Shown: piece by piece, positions 55,804-64,000 of the stretch | How the letters are laid out: each line of letters opens with the position of its first letter | How positions within the stretch are numbered: position 1 is the stretch's first letter | NCBI RefSeq assembly: GCF_905397275.1 | Contig: NZ_CAJPUY010000008.1 | Location: 1-64,000 of the forward strand | DNA: 64,000 nucleotides | Source: Cupriavidus yeoncheonensis | GTDB taxonomy: Bacteria; Pseudomonadota; Gammaproteobacteria; Burkholderiales; Burkholderiaceae | Direction of reading: 5' to 3' | Made by a program: the position numbers and the translations under genes | The notes under the pieces: model-generated | What the model was told of the DNA's origin: nothing | The model's database searches: none | What the model saw: only the letters and a program-made list of their open reading frames with translations

Positions 55804-55837
55804 AAAACGCCAACCCATGACGGGTTGGCGTTTTTTT
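55804..55837 (+). terminator. Intrinsic terminator of aceA
   Basis: AAAACGCCAACCC-ATGAC-GGGTTGGCGTTTT makes a 13-bp stem with a 5-base loop and a run of seven Ts, 21 bases after the stop codon. Confidence 0.95.
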
Positions 55838-55968
55838 ATGTGCGTCGTACTCGCAACACTCACGCCCGGCCGGCAGTGAACTCGTGCGGTATCCAGCACG
55901 CGGAAACATGCGGCTGATTCTGCGCGCCGTTTTGGCGATGAACCCATTGCTTTCCCCTATCGCCTTGA

Positions 55969-58320
<2,352 letters not shown>

Positions 58321-58344
58321 GCACGCGTGACGACACGCTGAAGC

Positions 58345-58380
58345 AAGCGCGGGCGCACCTCTCAACGGTCGCCCGCGCTT
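58345..58380. terminator. Hairpin between katG and the MFS gene
   Basis: AAGCGCGGGCG-N14-CGCCCGCGCTT is a perfect 11-bp GC-rich stem between two convergent genes, 25 bases after katG. It lacks a T-run, so it is only a probable terminator. Confidence 0.55.
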
Positions 58381-58399
58381 CCCGGCGAAGCAGCGAACC

Positions 58400-59869
58400 T
58401 CAAACCTCGAGTTCCTCGAGCACCTGGCCCTTGGTTTCGATCCCCAGGAAATGCACTGTAAGCGCCGCCAGGAACGGCACCACGGCCAGCGCAAGGAACG
58501 CACCGCTGAGATTGCCACTGCCGATGGTGCCGGCGATGAGCGAAGGCGCGAAGATGGCCGCCAGCTTGAGCCACGCGCCGCCAAGGCCGCAGCCCATGGC
58601 GCGCACGCTGGTGGGGTACAGCTCCGGCGTATAGACGTACGCCGTGATGAATCCGCTGGCCAGGAAGCCCATGGCCAGCGCGCACAAGGTCGCCACGACA
58701 TAGACGGTCGACGCGTGGAACACCCCGGCCAGCACCAGCGACAGTGCGCACAGCAGGAACGACACATTGATGACCGGCTTGCGGCCGACCTTGTCGACGA
58801 TCATCGCGCAAACCAGGGAACCCACCACGCCCAGAACGGAGGCACCGGCGGCAAGGTTCAGCGCGAGCTGCAGCGGCGCGTGATACACGGTCTTGTAGAC
58901 CGTCGGCAGCCATGTGGACAAACCATACTGGATGAACCCGCAGGTCGCCCACAGCATCCACACCGCCAGCGTGCGGCCGAGGTAGGCCTTGCCGACCAGG
59001 TCACGTACCCGGCGACGCGGATGGTGCGTCATGGCATCAAAGGCGCTGGTATCGCCGGGCGGCGGCAGCGGCGTACGAGCGCGCGCTTCGAACGCGCGCA
59101 GTGCGCCGTCGGCTTCCGCCATGCGGCCCTTCTCCGCCAGCCAGCGCGGCGACTCCGGAACCACGCGGCGCAGGATGAAGAACAGTACCAGCGGCACGCC
59201 GCCGAGGAAGTACATCACCTCCCAGCCGTAGTGCGGCACCAGCCAGGCGCCAATGCCGTTGGACACCATCAGGCCGATCGGGAACACCACTTCGTACAGC
59301 AGCACGAAACGGCCGCGGCCATGCGCGCGCGTGACTTCGTTGATGTAGGTGGCCGCCACCGGCAACTCGCCACCGAGGCCCAGCCCCTGCACGATGCGCA
59401 GCAGCGCGAAGATCTCGAACGACGGCGCGAAGCCGCAGGCAAGGCTCATCAGGCCGATGATGCCCGCGCTCCAGCCGATCGAGCGCAGCCGGCCAAAGCG
59501 CTCGGCCAGCGCCGGGAACACCAGCGCGCCGACGAGCTGCCCCACGGACGGCGCCGCGATCAGGAAGCCGATCTGGCCCGGCGTGAGCGACCACTTGGCG
59601 ATCAGCAGCGGCAGCGTGGTGGCGATGGCGATGACATCGAAGCCATCGAAGAACGTCGCCAGGCCGATCAGCAAGCGGGCGCGGATATGCATGGCATTGC
59701 CCGGCATGCGCTCGATACGGGCGATGATGTTGCCCCGTGTGATACCGCCCGCGGCGCTGGCGCTGCGGCTGTCGGCAATGCCGGCGGCCCCTTCGGCCGC
59801 GGTCACGATACTGGCGCTGGCCGCCATCTGCGCGCCGGAGGACGCGGGGTCTTGTCTCTGTATCAGCAC
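58400..59869 (-). CDS. MFS transporter of the aromatic acid:H+ symporter type
   Basis: A 489-residue transporter with about twelve membrane segments. FFDGFDVIAIATTLPLLIAKWSLTPGQIGFLIAAPSVGQLVGALVFPALAERFGRLRSI is the typical start of the AAHS family (PcaK, BenK relatives), and VPESPRWLAEKGRMAEA closes the first half. GTG 59869 gives an N-terminal extension of about 65 residues; ATG 59827 would trim it. Last gene of the minus-strand aromatic operon, it should import the pathway substrate. Confidence 0.88.
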   Translation of the reverse strand: MLIQRQDPASSGAQMAASASIVTAAEGAAGIADSRSASAAGGITRGNIIARIERMPGNAMHIRARLLIGLATFFDGFDVIAIATTLPLLIAKWSLTPGQIGFLIAAPSVGQLVGALVFPALAERFGRLRSIGWSAGIIGLMSLACGFAPSFEIFALLRIVQGLGLGGELPVAATYINEVTRAHGRGRFVLLYEVVFPIGLMVSNGIGAWLVPHYGWEVMYFLGGVPLVLFFILRRVVPESPRWLAEKGRMAEADGALRAFEARARTPLPPPGDTSAFDAMTHHPRRRVRDLVGKAYLGRTLAVWMLWATCGFIQYGLSTWLPTVYKTVYHAPLQLALNLAAGASVLGVVGSLVCAMIVDKVGRKPVINVSFLLCALSLVLAGVFHASTVYVVATLCALAMGFLASGFITAYVYTPELYPTSVRAMGCGLGGAWLKLAAIFAPSLIAGTIGSGNLSGAFLALAVVPFLAALTVHFLGIETKGQVLEELEV

Positions 59870-59999
59870 GGTGCTTCTCTTCTAATGCTTTCGGGGGCAG
59901 TCAGCCATCGCGCCGCGGCACGAAGGGCATCGGTTGCGCTCGCAGGCGCACGGTGAAGCGCCGGCGAGGCCGGCAGGCCCCGCCGTCGGGCGCGCGGAC

Positions 60000-60956
60000 C
60001 TACAGGTCCAGCACCAGCCGGCTGCCCTTGCAACCGGACACACAGACCATCATGGTCTTGTTGGACGCGCGCTCGCTGTTGCTGAGCACGCTGTCGCGGT
60101 GGTCGGGGCAGCCTTCCAGCACGGCGGTCTCGCAGGATCCGCACACGCCTTCGCGGCAGCTGTGCTCGACATCCAGCCCGGCATCGAGCAGGGCATCGAG
60201 CAGCGACTTGCCCGACGGCACCTTGACGAGCGAGCCGGTGCGCGACAACTGGACCACGTACTCGCCTTCCTGCACCGCCTCGGTCGACGGATCGGCGGCG
60301 AAGCGCTCGATATGGACGTTCGGATAGCCGTGCGCCTCGCACGCGGCTTCGAAGGCATTGAGCATCGGGCCCGGGCCGCAGCAGTAGAGATGCGTCTGCC
60401 CATCCTGCCCGGCCAGCATGGCCTTGAGGTCGGGCGGTGCGCCCGCTTCATCGTCGAAGTGGAAGCGCACGGCGTCGCCGTAGGCCGAGAGCGATTCGGC
60501 GAACGCTGCTTCGGCGCGCGTGCGGGCGCAGTACAGCAACGTGAACGGACGGCCCAGTTCGGCCAGCCGGCGCGCCATGCAGACGATCGGCGTGACGCCG
60601 ATGCCGCCGGCCACCAGCACGGTATGCGCGGCGCTTTCATCGAGCTCGAAGTTGTTGCGCGGCGCGCCGATGGTCAGCGTGGCACCCACGCGCAGTTGCT
60701 CGTGCACGTAGCGCGAGCCACCGCGGCTGTTGCGGTCCAGCAGCACGCCCACGGTGTAGCGGTCGCGGATTTCCGGTGCTCCGCACAGCGAGTAGCTGCG
60801 CACCAGGCCGTTGCCGAGGTGCAGGTCGATATGGGCGCCCGGACCGTATTCGGGCAACGCGGCCCCGTCGGGATCTTGCAGCTCGAGGCTGACAATGCCA
60901 CGCGCTTCGTAGCGCATGGCCTGGACTCGCATCGTCAGGGTCTTGTGGGCACTCAT
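60000..60956 (-). CDS. Ferredoxin-type reductase component (VanB/phthalate dioxygenase reductase family)
   Basis: A 318-residue electron-transfer protein. RSYSLCGAPEIRDRYTVGV binds FMN, LVAGGIGVTPIVCMARRLAEL and YCCGPGPMLNAFEAAC bind NAD(P)H, and the C-terminal plant-type [2Fe-2S] domain has HSCREGVCGSCETAVLEG with a last cysteine in MVCVSGCKG. It normally feeds a Rieske oxygenase or demethylase, but no such oxygenase gene is present up to the window edge. ATG 60956 has AAGGAAGAG upstream. Confidence 0.92.
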   Translation of the reverse strand: MSAHKTLTMRVQAMRYEARGIVSLELQDPDGAALPEYGPGAHIDLHLGNGLVRSYSLCGAPEIRDRYTVGVLLDRNSRGGSRYVHEQLRVGATLTIGAPRNNFELDESAAHTVLVAGGIGVTPIVCMARRLAELGRPFTLLYCARTRAEAAFAESLSAYGDAVRFHFDDEAGAPPDLKAMLAGQDGQTHLYCCGPGPMLNAFEAACEAHGYPNVHIERFAADPSTEAVQEGEYVVQLSRTGSLVKVPSGKSLLDALLDAGLDVEHSCREGVCGSCETAVLEGCPDHRDSVLSNSERASNKTMMVCVSGCKGSRLVLDL

Positions 60957-61032
60957 GTCTCTTCCTTCTGTTTCCATCGCGCGCGCGGGTAACGCGGACG
61001 CGGTGCTGACTTGCCTGGTCGTGCGCCGGGGT

Positions 61033-62007
61033 TCAGCGCTTCTCGGTCAGGAACTTGCCTGCCGGACCACCGGCGTTCTTCTGGCGGCGGGTGTTGCCGT
61101 CGATGCCGCCCTCGATCGCCCACTCGGCGAACATGGTCGGTCCCGGCTCGAACGCGCGCGGCTCCCAGTGCTCGTCGAGCTGGTCTTCGTCGGCGTAGTA
61201 CTCGATCAGGCCGCCGGCCGGATTCTTGAAGTACCAGAAGTAAGCCGACGAGATCGGGTGGCGGCCCGGGCCGAGCTGCGTGTCCCAGCCCTTGCGCGAC
61301 ATGTGCATGCCGCCGCCGAAGACTTCGTGCAGGTCGCGCACGGTGAACGCCACGTGGTTGATGCCGGCCTTCGGTTCCGGCAGCTGCAGCAGGAACAGAT
61401 CGTGGTGGCCGCCCTCGGCTGCGCAGCGCAGAAAGGCGCCGCGGTCCGGGTAGCGGTCGGACGGCACGAAGCCGAACTTCTCGACGTAGAAGCGCTCGGT
61501 GGCCTTCACGTCCTTCACGAAGAACACGACATGGCCGACTTCGATGGGAATGGCGCGTTCGTAGATCGGGCTGCGCTGGTTCAGGCGCGGCTTGTCATTC
61601 CAGGTGTTCATCAGCGCGCATTCGACCTCCACCTCATGCTTGCGCGTGACCTGGAAGCGCACGGCCAGTCCGTTCGGGTCGGTGCAGCCGATACGCAGGG
61701 TGCTGCCCTCGCCCTGGCGCAAGAAGCCGGGTGCATCGGCAATCGCGTCGGCGATGTGGTCCAGCGAAGCCTGCGATGCCACGCCCCACACCACCTCGCG
61801 CAGCGTCGGGCCGGCCTCGATGGCGGGCGGCAGCGTGGCGTCGTCGATGCGGCGCACCAGCACGCGGCAGCCGTTGAGCGTTTCGAAATCGAGGCCCTGC
61901 GCTTCGTCGCGCTTGATGGTCAGGCCCCAGTCGCCGAAAAAGCCGCGGCAGGCATCAAAGTCATCCGCGCCGTAGACGATTTCGTCGATTCCCAATACCT
62001 TGATCAT
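61033..62007 (-). CDS. Extradiol ring-cleavage dioxygenase (VOC superfamily)
   Basis: A 324-residue two-module protein. The first module (VLGIDEIVYGADDFDACRGFFGDWGL) is degenerate; the second carries the metal ligands: histidine in PIEVGHVVFFVKD, histidine in AGINHVAFTVRD and glutamate in GGLIEYYADEDQ, the 2-His-1-carboxylate set of catechol 2,3-dioxygenase types. It should open a dihydroxylated aromatic ring. It lies between the aldehyde dehydrogenase and reductase genes in the operon. Confidence 0.88.
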   Translation of the reverse strand: MIKVLGIDEIVYGADDFDACRGFFGDWGLTIKRDEAQGLDFETLNGCRVLVRRIDDATLPPAIEAGPTLREVVWGVASQASLDHIADAIADAPGFLRQGEGSTLRIGCTDPNGLAVRFQVTRKHEVEVECALMNTWNDKPRLNQRSPIYERAIPIEVGHVVFFVKDVKATERFYVEKFGFVPSDRYPDRGAFLRCAAEGGHHDLFLLQLPEPKAGINHVAFTVRDLHEVFGGGMHMSRKGWDTQLGPGRHPISSAYFWYFKNPAGGLIEYYADEDQLDEHWEPRAFEPGPTMFAEWAIEGGIDGNTRRQKNAGGPAGKFLTEKR

Positions 62008-62029
62008 GGTTCTCTCCAGCGTGCCGGGC

Positions 62030-63505
62030 TCAGTTGGCCCACGGCAGCGGTTGTTCGTTCAGGCCCCAGTACACACTCTTCTGCTCCATGTACTGCAGGA
62101 TGCCCAGCCTTCCCTTCTCGCGCCCGAGGCCGCTGTCGCGCCAGCCACCGAACGGCGCGGAAATGGAAAACTGCTTGTAGGTGTTGATCCAGACGTTGCC
62201 GGCCTGCACGGCCCGTGCCACGCGCCAGGCGCGCTTGTAGTCGCGGGTCCAGATGCCAGCCGCCAGTGCGTAGACGCTGTCGTTGGCCTGTTCGATCAGG
62301 TCATCCTCGTCATCGAACGGGATGGCCACCAGCACCGGCCCGAAGATCTCTTCCCGGGCGATGCGCGCCTGGTTGTCCAGGCCTTCGATGATGGTCGGCG
62401 TATAGAAGTAGCCGTTGGGCAGCCCCGCCACGTCCGGGCGCAGGCCGCCGGTGCGAAGCTGGCCGCCGTCCTGCACGCCCATGGCGACATAGGACTCGAT
62501 CGAATCGCGGTGGCGATCAGTGATCAGCGGTCCCATCTGGGTGCGTTCATCGGCCGGGTCGCCCACGCGCAGGTGCGCGGCGCCGGCAGCCAGGCGCTCC
62601 ATGAAGGGCTCGTACTGCGAGCGCGCCACGAACAGGCGCGAACCCGCGATGCACGATTCGCCCGACGAGCTGAAGATGCCGTACAGCACGCCGTTCACCG
62701 CGTGGTCGAGGTCGGCATCGTCGAACACCATGGTCGGCGACTTGCCGCCCAGTTCGAGCGACACCGGCATCATCTTGTCGGCGGCGATATGCGCGATGTG
62801 CTTGCCGGTCGTGGTGCCGCCCGTGAACGACACGCGGCGCACCAGCGGATGCTTGGTGATGGCGTCACCGATCACCGAGCCCTTGCCCGGCAGCACGCTG
62901 ATCAGGCCCCTGGGCACGCCGGCTTCCTCGCAGATGCGCGCCAGTTCCAGCGCCATCAGCGGCGTCACTTCGGCGGGCTTGACCACCACGGCGTTGCCGG
63001 CGGCCAGTGCGGGCGCCATCTTCTGCGCTTCGCTGGCGATGGGCGAGTTCCACGGCGTAATGGCGGCCACCACGCCCATGGGCTCGTACACGCTCATGGT
63101 CAGGCATTCGCCGCGCTGCGGGGTGATGCTCTCTTCCAGCGTCTCGCAGGCCGCGGCGAAGAACTGGAAGGTGCTGGCGGCGCTGGCGACCAGCGCGCGC
63201 GTTTCACTGATGGGCTTGCCGTTGTCCAGGCGCTGGCGCTGCGCGAGCGGCTCGGACTGCGCGCGGATCAGCTCCGCCACGCGGTGCAGCACGGCGGCGC
63301 GCTCATGCGGCTTGCGCCGGGCCCAGCCGCTGGTCTCGAACGCGCGCTGCGCGCCCTGCACGGCTTCTTCGACGTCCGCCAGGCTGGCGGCGTTGAGTTC
63401 GGCCACCACTTCACCGGTAGCCGGATAGCGCGTCGCGTAGCGGTCGCCGGTCCCCAGGCGCCATTCGCCTGCGATACAGATGGGGAGTACTTCTTGCGTC
63501 TTCAT
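62030..63505 (-). CDS. Aldehyde dehydrogenase, semialdehyde-type
   Basis: A 491-residue NAD(P)+-dependent dehydrogenase. The general base glutamate is in SLELGGKSPTMVF, the nucleophilic cysteine in SSSGESCIAGSRLFVA and the end block EEIFGPVLVAIPF is present; ITPWNSP is the cofactor loop. In an operon with an extradiol dioxygenase it would oxidise the ring-cleavage semialdehyde. It lies 22 bp before the dioxygenase gene. Confidence 0.93.
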   Translation of the reverse strand: MKTQEVLPICIAGEWRLGTGDRYATRYPATGEVVAELNAASLADVEEAVQGAQRAFETSGWARRKPHERAAVLHRVAELIRAQSEPLAQRQRLDNGKPISETRALVASAASTFQFFAAACETLEESITPQRGECLTMSVYEPMGVVAAITPWNSPIASEAQKMAPALAAGNAVVVKPAEVTPLMALELARICEEAGVPRGLISVLPGKGSVIGDAITKHPLVRRVSFTGGTTTGKHIAHIAADKMMPVSLELGGKSPTMVFDDADLDHAVNGVLYGIFSSSGESCIAGSRLFVARSQYEPFMERLAAGAAHLRVGDPADERTQMGPLITDRHRDSIESYVAMGVQDGGQLRTGGLRPDVAGLPNGYFYTPTIIEGLDNQARIAREEIFGPVLVAIPFDDEDDLIEQANDSVYALAAGIWTRDYKRAWRVARAVQAGNVWINTYKQFSISAPFGGWRDSGLGREKGRLGILQYMEQKSVYWGLNEQPLPWAN

Positions 63506-63546
63506 TGTCGTTGCCTGCTTGGTCTGTGGGGGCCGGCCGCTGCCTG

Positions 63547-64000
63547 CTAGATCGATACCGCGTGCGCGCGGTTGCCCAGTGCGCGCACCACGCTGAACAC
63601 CGTCAGCGCCGAAGTCTTGGGATTGGCCGCGAGCGGCTTGCCGCGCATGGTCAGCTCGAAGCCGCCGAACGCGCCGCGCGCTTCGACGTGGTGGACGTTT
63701 TCCACGGCGTCGGGGTCGGCCAGCAGCCGCACCGAAGTGCGGTCCAGGCCGAGGCCGGCCAGCGACACCGTGGCCGCCACGTTGGCGTTCTTCGGATACA
63801 GGCGGGCCGCGTCGCGCGCGCTGCCTTCGAAGATCACCGTGGGTTCGGTCAGGGCGTCGAGGTCGAACAGCTCGGCGGCCGGCGTGCCGCTCCAGGCGCG
63901 CGCCGGCTTGCGGCCGGTGTAGATGACCTCGTCAAGGCCGCCCACGCGTGCCGCGGCCAGCGCGTCGATCGCGCCGATCGCGCCGGACAGCAGCTGCACC
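63547..64000 (-). CDS. Aspartate dehydrogenase (NadX)-like protein, cut by the window edge
   Basis: The C-terminal 150 residues of a longer gene whose start lies beyond position 64000. [34 protein letters not shown] and [40 protein letters not shown] match the C-terminal domain of L-aspartate dehydrogenases, ending [31 protein letters not shown]. True NadX makes iminoaspartate for NAD synthesis; relatives in aromatic operons may act on other amino acids or imines. Probably upstream in the same operon as the aldehyde dehydrogenase. Confidence 0.82.
   Translation of the reverse strand, partial: VQLLSGAIGAIDALAAARVGGLDEVIYTGRKPARAWSGTPAAELFDLDALTEPTVIFEGSARDAARLYPKNANVAATVSLAGLGLDRTSVRLLADPDAVENVHHVEARGAFGGFELTMRGKPLAANPKTSALTVFSVVRALGNRAHAVSI

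Overview
The window is GC-rich, densely packed bacterial DNA with the gene content of a Burkholderiaceae genome, most likely Cupriavidus or a close relative. Pointers are three Bug-type periplasmic binding proteins without adjacent transporter genes, a second infA-like gene, the large KQCGH-type isocitrate lyase, and many IclR/LysR/TetR/MarR-controlled catabolic cassettes. The genus is an inference from gene content, not a measured match. I see no tRNA, rRNA, insertion sequence, integrase or CRISPR array.

Layout. 0.3-2.5 kb: an exonuclease/GIY-YIG nuclease fusion and a small lipoprotein. 2.5-6.4 kb: a minus-strand unit (glutathione S-transferase, PNPOx-like protein, Bug protein) divergent from a LysR regulator with a palindrome between them. 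6.5-8.1 kb: a TetR gene with its own palindrome and a histidine-phosphatase-fold protein. 8.4-20.1 kb: an acyl-CoA catabolic cluster (thiolase, thioesterase, PA1024-like flavin reductase, enoyl-CoA hydratase, nitroreductase, acyl-CoA ligase, two acyl-CoA dehydrogenases) around a large MalT/LuxR-type regulator. Four near-identical palindromes, TCGTCG-N4-CGACGA, lie in front of its transcription units, which suggests one regulon. A FixJ-type response regulator follows.

21.7-32.2 kb: a second catabolic cluster with a NicC-like flavin monooxygenase, two IclR regulators, two Bug proteins, a three-subunit molybdenum hydroxylase (CoxL/M/S architecture without the CO dehydrogenase signature), a CoxG-like protein and a MarR regulator. 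It looks built to take up and hydroxylate an aromatic or N-heteroaromatic acid. A 9-bp minisatellite, each unit carrying an in-frame stop codon, has expanded at the end of one Bug gene. 32.3-34.7 kb: a periplasmic penicillin-amidase-family acylase.

35-44 kb: an accessory stretch of small genes including a cold-shock protein, a trypsin-like protease without signal peptide, an IF-1 paralogue, a winged-helix protein, a 58-residue membrane protein, a transglutaminase-like protein, and six small proteins that appear to be one divergent family. The cold-shock promoter and its first 17 transcribed bases recur at 38.1 kb.

44.3-49.0 kb: histidine utilisation (hutU, hutH, permease) behind a HutC-type operator. 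49.4-53.7 kb: mixed single genes (hydrolase, lipoprotein, DUF1772 and ICMT-like membrane proteins, VOC protein, RNase Z-like). 54.2-58.3 kb: aceA and katG. 58.4-64.0 kb: a minus-strand aromatic catabolic operon (NadX-like protein cut by the window edge, aldehyde dehydrogenase, extradiol dioxygenase, VanB-type reductase, MFS transporter).
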